The notes below the pieces were generated by a model that was not told the DNA's origin, made no database searches, and saw only the letters and a program-made list of their open reading frames with translations. 64,000 nucleotides of DNA from an uncultured Actinomycetes bacterium (GTDB taxonomy: Bacteria; Actinomycetota; Actinomycetes; Nanopelagicales; Nanopelagicaceae), in the NCBI GenBank assembly GCA_903827945.1, contig CAIKKN010000029.1, positions 1-64,000 of the forward strand, in the 5' to 3' direction. A program made the translations under genes and the position numbers. The number at the start of each line of letters is the position of its first letter. The first letter of the stretch is position 1. Positions 39,099 to 47,599 of this stretch are shown in pieces.

Positions 39099-39816
39099 AT
39101 TTGGATTGAGCTAAATATTCTGTGAGTCTTGCAGCTGTCGCAACAACTTGCGCCGCATGCAGCCGACCTGGTTGGCGACCTAATCGCTCGATTGGTCCGC
39201 TAATTCCAACGGCCGCAATAATTTTATTATTTGGTCCACGAACGGGTGCTGAAACTGAAGCAACTCCTGCTTCGCGCTCACCAATTGATTGTGCCCACCC
39301 ACGTCTGCGAACTGCAGAAAGGGAAGCGGCGTTAAATTTCGCATTCACAAGTCCACGATGAAGTTTGTCTGGCTCTTCCCATGCGAGCAGAATCTGGGCG
39401 CCGGAACCAGCAAGCATCGATAGAACAGTTCCAACAGGTACAGAATCGCGCAATCCGCTCATACGTTCGGCCGTCGCTACGCAGATGCGTTGATCACCCT
39501 GTCGACGGTAGAGCTGAGCACTTTCACTTGTTGCATCCCTGAGGGCTGCTAGGGCGGGTGCTGCGACGGCAAGCAGTCTGTCTTCACCCGCAGCTGCTGC
39601 AAGTTCAGATGAGCGTGCCCCGAGGACAAAGCGACCCATAAGGTCACGCGAAACAAGGCGATGGAATTCCAGAGCTACTGCTAAGCGGTGGGCTGTTGGA
39701 CGGGCTATGCCCGTGGCAGCCACCAACTCAGAAAGGGAGTGAGGACCGCTTTCTAGCGTCGCAAGGATCTTTACGGCTTTATCTAAAACGCCGACTCCGC
39801 TATTCTTCTTGTCCAC
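39097..39816 (-). CDS. ndgR: IclR-family regulator, NdgR/LtbR-like
   Basis: 239 residues: N-terminal winged helix-turn-helix (LSELVAATGIARPTAHRLAVALE, about 27-49) and a C-terminal IclR effector domain. It is divergent from leuCD with a 76-bp spacer, the arrangement of NdgR/LtbR regulators in Streptomyces and corynebacteria that control leucine synthesis. An inverted repeat at 39838-39863 in the spacer is a candidate site. It starts with GTG. The effector is unknown. Confidence 0.9.
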   Translation of the reverse strand: MDKKNSGVGVLDKAVKILATLESGPHSLSELVAATGIARPTAHRLAVALEFHRLVSRDLMGRFVLGARSSELAAAAGEDRLLAVAAPALAALRDATSESAQLYRRQGDQRICVATAERMSGLRDSVPVGTVLSMLAGSGAQILLAWEEPDKLHRGLVNAKFNAASLSAVRRRGWAQSIGEREAGVASVSAPVRGPNNKIIAAVGISGPIERLGRQPGRLHAAQVVATAARLTEYLAQSK

Positions 39817-39837
39817 AATCTAATATTGCCATCTCAA

Positions 39838-39863
39838 TCAGTGAGAAGCAAGTTTTTCACTGA
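39838..39863. promoter_or_regulatory. Inverted repeat, candidate NdgR operator
   Basis: TCAGTGA, 12 bp, TCACTGA: perfect 7-bp arms in the ndgR-leuC intergenic region, 30 bp before the leuC ATG. Placement suggests control of leuC and possibly ndgR. Its match to a known NdgR consensus has not been tested. Confidence 0.45.
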
Positions 39864-39892
39864 ATTCGGCGGGTAGAACGAAAGGCTAGAAA

Positions 39893-41290
39893 ATGGGAAA
39901 GACGCTATCGGAGAAGATTTGGGCAGACCATGTCGTGCGCAGCGCAGCAGGAGAACCTGATCTTCTATACATCGACCTTCATCTCATTCATGAAGTAACG
40001 AGCCCACAGGCGTTCGATGGACTTCGTCTTGCTGGTCGCAAGGTCCGTCGTCCAGATCTCACCATTGCTACAGAAGATCACAACACCCCAACACTCAATA
40101 TTGATCAGCCAATTGCTGATCCTGTATCAAAACTTCAAATTGATACATTGCGAAATAACGCAAAAGAATTTGGAATTCGCATTCACTCCCTTGGTGATAT
40201 CGATCAAGGAATCGTGCACGTTGTTGGACCCCAGCTTGGAATCACACAACCTGGAATGACAATCGTTTGCGGGGATTCACATACCTCAACGCACGGAGCT
40301 TTTGGAGCCCTTGCTTTTGGAATTGGAACATCTCAAGTTGAACACGTTCTAGCAACACAAACACTTCCACAGTCCAAGCCAAAGACTATGGCGATAAATG
40401 TTGAGGGAACACTTAAGCACGGCGTTACTTCCAAAGACATCATTCTTGCGATCATTGCACAAATCGGCACAGGCGGCGGTCAGGGATACGTGATTGAATA
40501 TCGTGGAAGTGCGATTCGCGCACTCTCGATGGAAAGCCGCATGACTGTTTGCAACATGTCGATTGAAGCTGGAGCGCGAGCTGGATTAATCGCTCCCGAT
40601 GAAAAGACTTTTGAATACCTCAAGAACAAGCCACACGCACCTGCGGGAGCTGATTGGGAGGCCGCCGTTGAGTACTGGAAAACTTTGCAATCGGATGCGG
40701 ATGCACAATTTGACCATGAAATCACGCTAAAAGCTGAAGATATTTCCCCATTCATCACGTGGGGTACCAACCCTGGCCAAGGCGCTCCTCTCGATGGTTC
40801 AGTCCCAAACCCTGCAGACATTGCAGACCTGGAAGATCGTTCCGCTGCTGAACGAGCAATTGAATATATGGGGCTAAAAGCAGGCACTCCATTTAGAGAG
40901 ATCAAGATTGATACGGTCTTCCTAGGCTCATGCACAAATGGGCGCATTGAAGATTTGCGTTCTGCAGCTGAAATATTAAAGGGACAGAAGATTGCTCCAA
41001 AGACTCGCATGCTCGTAGTCCCTGGATCTGCTCGTGTTCGGTTGGCGGCTGAAGCAGAAGGACTCGATAAAGTCTTTCTTGATTTTGGAGCTGAATGGCG
41101 TCAAGCCGGTTGTTCAATGTGTCTTGGTATGAATCCGGATCAACTTGCAGTGGGAGAGCGTTCGGCGTCGACCAGCAATAGAAATTTTGAAGGACGTCAA
41201 GGAAAGGGTGGACGTACCCACCTTGTTAGTCCACTCGTTGCTGCTGCAACTGCTATTCGCGGAACACTCTCATCACCGGCAGATTTGTAA
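39893..41290 (+). CDS. leuC: 3-isopropylmalate dehydratase large subunit
   Basis: 465 residues. Fe-S ligands are the Cys in FLGSCTNGR (about 343-347) and the two in GCSMCLGMN (about 404-408); the aconitase-type [15 protein letters not shown] is present. With LeuD it converts 2-isopropylmalate to 3-isopropylmalate in leucine synthesis. Ribosome binding site AAAGG before the ATG. Likely regulated by the divergent NdgR-type regulator. Confidence 0.97.
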   Translation: MGKTLSEKIWADHVVRSAAGEPDLLYIDLHLIHEVTSPQAFDGLRLAGRKVRRPDLTIATEDHNTPTLNIDQPIADPVSKLQIDTLRNNAKEFGIRIHSLGDIDQGIVHVVGPQLGITQPGMTIVCGDSHTSTHGAFGALAFGIGTSQVEHVLATQTLPQSKPKTMAINVEGTLKHGVTSKDIILAIIAQIGTGGGQGYVIEYRGSAIRALSMESRMTVCNMSIEAGARAGLIAPDEKTFEYLKNKPHAPAGADWEAAVEYWKTLQSDADAQFDHEITLKAEDISPFITWGTNPGQGAPLDGSVPNPADIADLEDRSAAERAIEYMGLKAGTPFREIKIDTVFLGSCTNGRIEDLRSAAEILKGQKIAPKTRMLVVPGSARVRLAAEAEGLDKVFLDFGAEWRQAGCSMCLGMNPDQLAVGERSASTSNRNFEGRQGKGGRTHLVSPLVAAATAIRGTLSSPADL

Positions 41291-41305
41291 GGGAAGGACA
41301 TCACC

Positions 41306-41902
41306 ATGGATAAATTCGTTTCACATACAGGCACAGTTTTGCCATTACGTCGCACAAACGTGGACACCGATCAAATTATTCCTGCTGTTTACTTGAAGCG
41401 TGTTACGAAGAGCGGCTTTGAAGACGGGCTTTTCTCTGCTTGGCGCAATGACCCAGAATTTGTTATGAATAAAGCCGAACACAAAGGCGCAACAATTTTG
41501 GTGGCTGGTGCTGATTTTGGAACCGGTTCTTCTCGCGAGCATGCCGTTTGGGCACTTCAAAATTATGGCTTCAAAGCAGTTCTATCAAGTCGCTTTGCAG
41601 ATATCTTCCGCGGAAACTCACAAAAGGCTGGACTTCTTACCGTCCTTATTCCGCAAGAAAAGATCGAATCAATCTGGGCTGCAGTGGAAGAAAATCCATC
41701 TCTGCAAGTAACTGTGGATCTCGATGGCAGGAGCGTTCGCTACGGAGATGAAGTAATTCCCTTTGAAATTGATGACTACACGCGCTGGCGCCTGATGGAA
41801 GGTTTGGACGACATCGGTTTGACGCTCAATAACATCGCAGATGTTGATGCTTTTGAGGCTAAAAGGCCCTCTTTTAAACCTAAAACACTTCCTGCAAGAT
41901 AA
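41306..41902 (+). CDS. leuD: 3-isopropylmalate dehydratase small subunit
   Basis: 198 residues, the swivelling domain that completes the isopropylmalate isomerase with LeuC. The motif [19 protein letters not shown] (about 71-90) is the substrate-binding signature. It is 15 bp downstream of leuC with AAGGA before the ATG. leuB and leuA are not in the window. Confidence 0.96.
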   Translation: MDKFVSHTGTVLPLRRTNVDTDQIIPAVYLKRVTKSGFEDGLFSAWRNDPEFVMNKAEHKGATILVAGADFGTGSSREHAVWALQNYGFKAVLSSRFADIFRGNSQKAGLLTVLIPQEKIESIWAAVEENPSLQVTVDLDGRSVRYGDEVIPFEIDDYTRWRLMEGLDDIGLTLNNIADVDAFEAKRPSFKPKTLPAR

Positions 41903-41910
41903 TTGAGCGT

Positions 41911-41939
41911 AACTCTCAATCACTAATTGAGAGTTTTTT
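41911..41939 (+). terminator. Terminator of leuCD
   Basis: AACTCTCAAT, loop CACTA, ATTGAGAGTT: a perfect 10-bp stem followed by TTTTT. It lies 9 bp behind the leuD stop. Confidence 0.85.
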
Positions 41940-41946
41940 ACGCGTA

Positions 41947-41998
41947 AAAAGTGCGTTTTTCTCTGTACCTGGAGAGAGGCGCACTTTTATTTTTTTGC
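41947..41998 (+). terminator. Second hairpin with T run
   Basis: AAAAGTGCG ... CTCT-loop-AGAG ... CGCACTTTT followed by ATTTTTTT. The outer 9-bp stem is perfect and an inner CTCT/AGAG pair stacks above it. It is a second, tandem terminator behind leuD, or a barrier in front of hup. Its outer stem resembles the tRNA terminator at 39070. Confidence 0.65.
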
Positions 41999-42053
41999 GA
42001 CACACCGCACTGCATGCGCAAAAACCCTTTATTTATGCGTAGATTTTCATTCA

Positions 42054-42073
42054 TGTTAAGCAACTGCTTAACA
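42054..42073. promoter_or_regulatory. Perfect 20-bp palindrome upstream of hup
   Basis: TGTTAAGCA-AC-TGCTTAACA has 9-bp arms with no mismatch and ends 26 bp before the hup ATG. It could be a repressor operator or a leader hairpin; there is no T tract, so not a terminator. The cognate regulator is unknown. Confidence 0.5.
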
Positions 42074-42099
42074 AACACACGTATTTAAGGGGAAAATAA

Positions 42100-42579
42100 A
42101 TGAACAAAGCCCAGTTCATCGCCTATTTGGCGCCGCACTTTGGTGATTCAAAGAAGGAAGCAGCTCGCGCTATTGATATCGTTTTCGACAGCATCGTTCG
42201 CAACATTTCAAAGGGCGAAGATGTCATGATCAATGATTTCGGTAAGTTCAAGAAGGTTGATCGCGCTGCTCGTAAAGGTCGCAATCCTTTCACTGGTGAG
42301 ACCATTCAGATCAAGGCAAGCAAGAAAGTTCGCTTCCTTCCTGCAAAGGCTCTCAAGGAAGTTATCTCAGGAGCTCGTAAGCTTGAAGCTGCTCCAAAGC
42401 CACCTGTAAAGGTTGTTGCAAAGCCAGTAGTAAAGGCAGTGGCTAAGAAGCCAGCAGCGAAGAAGGCAGTGGCTAAGAAGCCAGCAGCGAAGAAGGCAGC
42501 GGCTAAGAAGCCAGCAGCGAAGAAGGCTGTCAAGAAGGTTGTCAAGAAGGCTGTTAAGAAAGTTGCAAAGAAGAAGTAG
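42100..42579 (+). CDS. hup: HU-family nucleoid protein with Lys/Ala-rich tail
   Basis: 159 residues. The first ~90 are a standard HU fold (MNKAQFIAYLAPHFG; DFGKFKKVDRAARKGRNPFTGETIQIKASKKVRF, the DNA-bending arm). The rest is a basic tail with PAKKA-type repeats, as in mycobacterial HupB and streptomycete HupS, which adds non-specific DNA binding. The tail is encoded partly by a 30-bp tandem repeat. RBS AAGGGG precedes the ATG, a palindrome sits in the leader, and a strong terminator follows. Confidence 0.95.
   Translation: MNKAQFIAYLAPHFGDSKKEAARAIDIVFDSIVRNISKGEDVMINDFGKFKKVDRAARKGRNPFTGETIQIKASKKVRFLPAKALKEVISGARKLEAAPKPPVKVVAKPVVKAVAKKPAAKKAVAKKPAAKKAAAKKPAAKKAVKKVVKKAVKKVAKKK
42439..42528 (+). 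repeat. Three 30-bp tandem repeats inside hup
   Basis: Three units of 30 bp (42439, 42469, 42499) that begin GTGGCTAAGAAGCCAGCAGC, nearly identical; each encodes ten residues, V/A-AKKPAAKKA. Near-identity at wobble positions points to recent duplication rather than selection on protein sequence alone. Confidence 0.9.
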
Positions 42580-42595
42580 TAATACTTTTTATAAG

Positions 42596-42630
42596 GAGGG
42601 GACCTTAAATGGTCCCCTCTTTTTCTTTTT
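42596..42630 (+). terminator. Terminator of hup
   Basis: GAGGGGACC, loop TTAAAT, GGTCCCCTC is a perfect 9-bp GC-rich stem followed by TTTTTCTTTTTT. It lies 16 bp behind the hup stop. Confidence 0.92.
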
Positions 42631-42646
42631 TCATTAGGCTAATTGC

Positions 42647-43435
42647 ATGAAGGCGGCAGATATCAATTACCAACCACCATCTGGCAAGCCGCTAGGTACA
42701 AATGGGTATTTCAAATTTGGAGCTGGAGTTCTGATTCCAATTCTCTCACTCATAACAAAGAGAGATTGGCGCGGAATGGAGAATATTCCAAAGTCTGGAC
42801 CAGTAATTGTCGTAGGCAATCATATTTCGTATGCCGATGCCCTTGTGTTTTCACATTTCCTCTACAAAAACGGAAGAGCGCCAAGATATCTTGGGAAAGC
42901 TGCTGTTTTTAGAATTCCAATTATTGGAAGAATTATTGCTGGCTCGGGACAGATTCCTGTAGAGCGAGAGAGTGATAGCGCGCGCCTAGCTTTGCAGAAC
43001 GCAATCGCAGTCGTACAAGCTGGCCACTGCCTAGGTGTTTATCCAGAAGGAACTCTGACTCGGGATGAAAACTTTTGGCCTATGCGTGCAAAGACTGGGA
43101 TTGCTCGCCTAGCAATTATCACGCAAGTGCCTGTAGTGCCATGTGCGCAATTTGGAGCGCAAAATGTCTGGCCGCGCTATGGAAAATTACCGAGGTTCTG
43201 GAGGCGGACAAAAGTTTCAATCTGGGCCGGCGAGCCCCTTGAGTTCAGCAAATGGAAGGGCAAGGAGGAAGATCCTGGCGCGCTTGCCGAAGCAACGGAG
43301 TATGTAATGAGCGCTTTGACTCGTCTCTTGGAGCAAATTAGGGGAGAATCAGCACCCGCAGAAATATTTGATCCACATAATTCAGATTTACCGAGAACTG
43401 GCAACTATAAGAAAGTGAAGCGAGCAAAGAAATGA
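42647..43435 (+). CDS. plsC: 1-acyl-sn-glycerol-3-phosphate acyltransferase
   Basis: 262 residues. The HX4D catalytic motif is in GNHISYADAL (about 67-76) and the PEGTL substrate-binding motif at about 139-143. Adds the second acyl chain in phosphatidic acid synthesis at the membrane face. It overlaps gpsA by 4 bp (ATGA), tying glycerol-3-phosphate supply to acylation. Other acyltransferases of this superfamily act on different lipids, so the exact acceptor is inferred. Confidence 0.88.
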   Translation: MKAADINYQPPSGKPLGTNGYFKFGAGVLIPILSLITKRDWRGMENIPKSGPVIVVGNHISYADALVFSHFLYKNGRAPRYLGKAAVFRIPIIGRIIAGSGQIPVERESDSARLALQNAIAVVQAGHCLGVYPEGTLTRDENFWPMRAKTGIARLAIITQVPVVPCAQFGAQNVWPRYGKLPRFWRRTKVSIWAGEPLEFSKWKGKEEDPGALAEATEYVMSALTRLLEQIRGESAPAEIFDPHNSDLPRTGNYKKVKRAKK

Positions 43436-44430
43436 GCAGAGTAAGTGTTTTAGGTTCCGGAGCATGGGGAACAACTCTCGCCCAAGTCCTGGCTGACGCC
43501 GGACAAGAAGTTTTAGTGTGGGGTAGAAACGAAAAGGTAATTAAGGAAATTAATGATGACCATACAAATCATTCATTCTTGCCAGGAGCTCAACTTCCAT
43601 CGTCAATAAAAGCCATCACAAATGTTGCAGAAGCATTCGAATTTGGCGACGCACTTGTTTTGGCAATCCCAGCTCAGAGTTTGAGAGAAAATCTCGTAGC
43701 GTGGAAGGGCCAATTTCCTCTTCGGAAGCCAATTATTAGTACGTTAAAAGGAATTGAAGCAGATACTCACTCTCGTATGACTGAAATTGTCGTTAACGAA
43801 TTAGGCGCTTCACTTGAGAATATTGGGCTGATTACTGGTCCTAATCTCGCCGCTGAAATGATACTTCGCCAACCAGCGGGGGCGGTAGCGGCATCTATAA
43901 GCCCTTCAATTTCCGAATTAATTATTCATCTTTTTACAACTCCGTATTTTCGCGTCTATCCATCGCATGACTTGGTGGGATGTGAATTGGCCGGCGCAAC
44001 AAAGAGCGTGATTGCTCTAGCAGTGGGAATGGCAGTAGGCCTTGACCTTGGCGAAAATACTCAATCAATGATCATCACTCGTGGACTCAGTGAAGTGGCT
44101 CGTTTTGGACAAGCATATGGAGCAGACCCGCTGACAAACCTTGGTCTTGCCGGCATGGGTGACCTAGTTGCTAGCTGTGGCTCTGGACTTTCCAGAAATA
44201 GAACTTTTGGTGAAGTGCTTGGTCGCACTGGATCAATTTCACAAACACGCGCAACCGTTGCAAAAACCGTTGAAGGAGTTGCATCTGCGCCAGCCATCTT
44301 GGAACTAGCTCATCGCGTTGGAGTCGAAGTCCCAATCATCGAAGCCGTGGCAGATGTTGTAAACGGCAACATAACTCCAAGGCAAGCACTCGATCGCTTG
44401 ATGACAGTTCCACTTGAAGGTGAAATTTAA
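43432..44430 (+). CDS. gpsA: Glycerol-3-phosphate dehydrogenase [NAD(P)+]
   Basis: 332 residues. The cofactor loop is VLGSGAWGTTLAQVLA (5-20) and the catalytic Lys lies in ELAGATKSVIALAVG (about 190). Reduces dihydroxyacetone phosphate to glycerol-3-phosphate for phospholipids. Coupled to plsC and to ddl by 4- and 1-bp overlaps. Full length. Confidence 0.96.
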   Translation: MSRVSVLGSGAWGTTLAQVLADAGQEVLVWGRNEKVIKEINDDHTNHSFLPGAQLPSSIKAITNVAEAFEFGDALVLAIPAQSLRENLVAWKGQFPLRKPIISTLKGIEADTHSRMTEIVVNELGASLENIGLITGPNLAAEMILRQPAGAVAASISPSISELIIHLFTTPYFRVYPSHDLVGCELAGATKSVIALAVGMAVGLDLGENTQSMIITRGLSEVARFGQAYGADPLTNLGLAGMGDLVASCGSGLSRNRTFGEVLGRTGSISQTRATVAKTVEGVASAPAILELAHRVGVEVPIIEAVADVVNGNITPRQALDRLMTVPLEGEI

Positions 44431-45431
44431 TGTCAGTGAGTAAAAAGATACGAGTAGGAATAGTTGCTGGAGGTCAAAGCAGCGAACATGAAATTTCGTG
44501 CATCTCGGCCGGAGGAGTCTTGGCAGCAATCGATCGTGAGCGCTACGAACCTGTACTAATTGGAATTACAAAATCTGGGCAATGGGTCATTCCACCAGAT
44601 AACCAAAAATTGGCGATTGAAAATGGCGTTCTGCCTGAAATCGTTGGTGGATTAGAGAAACATGCCGAAGAGGCAATTGAAGGTCTAGACGTGCTCTTTC
44701 CAATTTTGCACGGTCCATACGGTGAAGATGGCACCTTTCAAGGACTCTGCGAGATGCTTGGCATTTCTTATGTTGGATCGGGAGTCCTAGCAAGCGCGGT
44801 TGCTATGGATAAATCTTTTGCGAAATCTATTTTTTCATCCGTTGGATTAAGCGTGGCAGCCGGCATTGTTGTTAATTCAGCAAAAGGTGTCGATGCATCG
44901 CATCTTAAATATCCTCTCTTCGTAAAACCCGCTCGTGGTGGTTCAAGCCGCGGTACAACAAAAGTTAAAGATCCTTCTTCTCTTCAAAGTGCGATAGAAG
45001 AAGCACTGGAATACGACTCTAAGGTATTGATTGAAAGCGCCGTTTTAGGTCGCGAGATTGAATGCGCTGTATTAGACATCGACGGGGTTGCAACAGCGTC
45101 ACCGCTTGCTGAAATCGTGATTGTAGGAAACCACGAGTTCTATGACTTTGAGGCAAAGTACCTAGATGGATCGACCCAAGTGGTGCATCCAGATGACTTG
45201 CCTGCGCAAACATATAAAGCAATCCAGGATTCTGCCGTCGCAGCTTTTGAAGCATTGGGTTGCAAGAGTCTCGCGCGTGTAGATTTCTTTCTTTCTGATG
45301 GCGAAATTGTGATCAATGAACTCAACACAATGCCTGGCTTCACTTCTACTTCAGTATTTCCAAAACTATGGCAGCAAGCGGGAGTAAGTTATACCGAGTT
45401 AATCTCTCGATTAATTAGCTCTGCTTTGTAA
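44430..45431 (+). CDS. ddl: D-alanine--D-alanine ligase
   Basis: 333-residue ATP-grasp enzyme. GGQSSEHEIS (11-20) is the N-terminal signature, followed by PILHGPYGEDGTFQGL, FVKPARGGSSRG and the C-terminal INELNTMPGFTSTS metal site. Makes D-Ala-D-Ala for peptidoglycan. It follows gpsA as in other actinobacteria. Its stop is 2 bp from the convergent Lrp-like gene. Confidence 0.96.
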   Translation: MSVSKKIRVGIVAGGQSSEHEISCISAGGVLAAIDRERYEPVLIGITKSGQWVIPPDNQKLAIENGVLPEIVGGLEKHAEEAIEGLDVLFPILHGPYGEDGTFQGLCEMLGISYVGSGVLASAVAMDKSFAKSIFSSVGLSVAAGIVVNSAKGVDASHLKYPLFVKPARGGSSRGTTKVKDPSSLQSAIEEALEYDSKVLIESAVLGREIECAVLDIDGVATASPLAEIVIVGNHEFYDFEAKYLDGSTQVVHPDDLPAQTYKAIQDSAVAAFEALGCKSLARVDFFLSDGEIVINELNTMPGFTSTSVFPKLWQQAGVSYTELISRLISSAL

Positions 45432-45432
45432 T

Positions 45433-45675
45433 TTAGTAATCAGAACTTGTGACAGGGCATGTGAGAGTACGAGTAATTCCGCTCACGGCTTGAACCTTCG
45501 AGAGAATGACGCGACCAAACTCTTCCATGCTGGTCGCTTCTGCTCTCATAATTACGTCATAAGGACCGGTGACGCCTTCAGACAGGGTGACTCCGGGAAT
45601 TGATGAAATCACTTTCGCTACACCAGCGGCTTTGCCAACTTCAGTTTGAATTAAAATGTAGGCCTGCACTGACAT
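45433..45675 (-). CDS. Lrp/AsnC ligand-binding (RAM) domain protein without HTH
   Basis: 80 residues consisting only of the ligand-binding RAM domain (AYILIQTEVGKAAGVAKVISSIPGV, GPYDVIMRAEATSMEEF). There is no DNA-binding helix-turn-helix. In actinobacteria a stand-alone RAM protein sits between ddl and thiL. Possible amino-acid sensor; function unproven. Confidence 0.88.
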   Translation of the reverse strand: MSVQAYILIQTEVGKAAGVAKVISSIPGVTLSEGVTGPYDVIMRAEATSMEEFGRVILSKVQAVSGITRTLTCPVTSSDY

Positions 45676-45771
45676 GATTCCCCCTGAAGTCCGGTATTTC
45701 CTTAATTATGCAACTAGTGTCATAGGCTACCTCGTGAGCGGCAGCTTGAAAAAGAGGGAGATTGGAGACTG

Positions 45772-46629
45772 ATGACAACTGAAGCTCAATTTCTTTCTGC
45801 CCTTGAAAAAACCTTTAATTCCCGCTCGCCGGAGGTAGTTGTTGGAATCGGCGATGATGCAGCGGTTATTTCGCCCCAGAAAAGAGCGCTTGCACTCTCA
45901 ACTGACATGGCAGTGGAGGGAACGCACTTCAATCGCGCCTGGTCGAGCCTGTATGAAATTGGGGCCAAAATTTGTGCGGCGAATCTTGCCGATATTTTTG
46001 CGATGGGCGGTAGGCCAAAATTCTTACTCGTTGCAGCTGCAATTCCGCAAGAATTTTCGATTCAAGATTTAATCAACGTTGCCGAAGGCATTCGCGATGA
46101 AGCAGCAAAGGTTGGCGCTTTCGTCGTTGGGGGAGACTTAACAAGATCACCTCTCCTCACAATTGCCATTAGCGTTTACGGAGATGTTGAAAACCCAATA
46201 CTTCGTTCTGGCGCGCACATTGGCGATGTGGTGGCTCTTTCTTCACTTCCCGGAGATTCCGCTCGCGGCCTTGAATTGTTGCAAGCGGGGATAAACGATG
46301 AACGCAGCGCTGCCCACAAGTATCCTCAGGTTGAGTATGAAAAGGTCGCCAAGCTCAACCGAGCATTTGTTCACTCACTTACCGATGTCAGCGATGGACT
46401 AGTGGAAGAACTTTCGAGTATCGCCCGGCTTTCAGAAGTCGGCATTGAGCTCTCCTCTGAGCATCTTAAAAGGGATCTCCACGTCCTACACGGCGGGGAG
46501 GATCATGTTTTTGTCGGAACCTTTACGCAGGCACCCGATGGATGGATTGAAATTGGGAAAGTTGTTTTTGGAAACTCGGTGCGCTTAGACGGTGAAGTAA
46601 TTACCCATCAAGGATTTACACACTTCTAG
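45772..46629 (+). CDS. thiL: Thiamine-monophosphate kinase
   Basis: 285 residues. ThiL motifs GIGDDAAVI, STDMAVEGTHF, GGDLTRSP and TDVSDGL are visible; they bind Mg-ATP and substrate. Phosphorylates thiamine monophosphate to thiamine diphosphate. Somewhat shorter at the C-terminus than E. coli ThiL (about 325). The last 14 bp overlap the convergent GDPD gene. Confidence 0.92.
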   Translation: MTTEAQFLSALEKTFNSRSPEVVVGIGDDAAVISPQKRALALSTDMAVEGTHFNRAWSSLYEIGAKICAANLADIFAMGGRPKFLLVAAAIPQEFSIQDLINVAEGIRDEAAKVGAFVVGGDLTRSPLLTIAISVYGDVENPILRSGAHIGDVVALSSLPGDSARGLELLQAGINDERSAAHKYPQVEYEKVAKLNRAFVHSLTDVSDGLVEELSSIARLSEVGIELSSEHLKRDLHVLHGGEDHVFVGTFTQAPDGWIEIGKVVFGNSVRLDGEVITHQGFTHF

Positions 46630-47284
46630 CGAGTGGAACATCGTTAGTGATAATCACTCTAACTCCCAGTTCCTTGCACAATTTTATTTCATTTGCTTCG
46701 TTAACAGTCCACACTAGGGTATTAGATGGATTTCTTGGGACATACCCATTTCGAATAATTTCGATATTTAGCCCCGCTGTGGCAAACCTAGCAAATGGTA
46801 AATTGTGACGGGAGTGCACTAAATATGTACCTATGTAGGGAGCTTGTGAGTTATAGCTTGTTGCCCACCATGAAAATGACATTAAGAAGATTTCGATTCC
46901 AGATGCCAGTATCTCACTTCGCTTTGATTTGAGAAGTTTTGCTAATTCACGTTCTACTCTTCGCCCGTATCGCGCGGGATGTTTCGTTTCAATTGCCAGA
47001 TCCTTCTTGGCGCTTATTGATAAGTCCAACAACGCATCCAAAGTCATCACCGGCCAGATTGCTCGAAGTTCTTCGAGCGTTGATGATGAGATCCGAGCAG
47101 GGTTACCAGCAATCCGCTCCATGGTGGAGTCATGCCAAATAACGAGATGAAAATCGGAAGTTAAACGAATGTCGCATTCAAAGCCATCGGCGCCATCGGT
47201 GATGGCAGCGCGGTATGCAGCTTCTGATGATTCAGGATGTATTGCGTGGGAACCGCGATGTGCAAATATTCGCGAGATGCTCAC
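46616..47284 (-). CDS. Glycerophosphodiester phosphodiesterase
   Basis: 222 residues, no signal peptide. The GDPD TIM-barrel motif FAHRGSHAIHPESSEAAYRAA (His9) is followed by FECDIRLTSD and IWHDSTMERI (second His). Hydrolyses glycerophosphodiesters to glycerol-3-phosphate and an alcohol, so cytosolic lipid turnover is likely. Lies downstream of rpmB on the same strand by 29 bp, and overlaps thiL's end tail to tail. Confidence 0.9.
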   Translation of the reverse strand: MSISRIFAHRGSHAIHPESSEAAYRAAITDGADGFECDIRLTSDFHLVIWHDSTMERIAGNPARISSSTLEELRAIWPVMTLDALLDLSISAKKDLAIETKHPARYGRRVERELAKLLKSKRSEILASGIEIFLMSFSWWATSYNSQAPYIGTYLVHSRHNLPFARFATAGLNIEIIRNGYVPRNPSNTLVWTVNEANEIKLCKELGVRVIITNDVPLARSV

Positions 47285-47313
47285 AGTTGCCTCGGAGGAG
47301 CAGAACAGCCGTT

Positions 47314-47499
47314 TTAGCGGACTGCTTTACCAGCCTTCATGCACGAGGTGCAGACGTTCTGACGCTTGGAGACTCCGCCAATGAATGTACGGATGCTCTG
47401 GATATTTGGGTTCCAGCGACGACGTGTCTTACGCATTGAGTGCGAAACGTTATTGCCAAAGCTTGGGCCCTTGCCGCATAGATCGCATGTGGATGCCAC
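47314..47499 (-). CDS. rpmB: 50S ribosomal protein L28
   Basis: 61 residues starting GTG with GAAGGAG 7-8 bp before it. The sequence ASTCDLCGKGPSFGNNVSHS and RRWNPNIQ is typical of L28. Cys5, Cys8, Cys50 and Cys53 form the CxxC...CxxC set of the zinc-binding (C+) type. A longer reading from 47637 would run far upstream and is rejected. The place before recG is conserved. Confidence 0.95.
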   Translation of the reverse strand: MASTCDLCGKGPSFGNNVSHSMRKTRRRWNPNIQSIRTFIGGVSKRQNVCTSCMKAGKAVR

Positions 47500-47599
47500 G
47501 TGGAACTCCTTCATCAAATAAAACGAAAACCGATAAAAAACTAGACCCCGTAGGTTACCGAAAGGCGCTCGGATAGGCGAATTCGGGCAGACTGCTCCC

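Noticed and set aside
42439-42528. CRISPR-like spacing of repeats in hup
   Set aside because: Repeats are contiguous without spacers and keep the reading frame of a known protein; no cas genes.
46616-46629. thiL-GDPD overlap as a possible antisense control site
   Set aside because: A 14-bp tail-to-tail overlap is common in compact genomes and shows no special structure.
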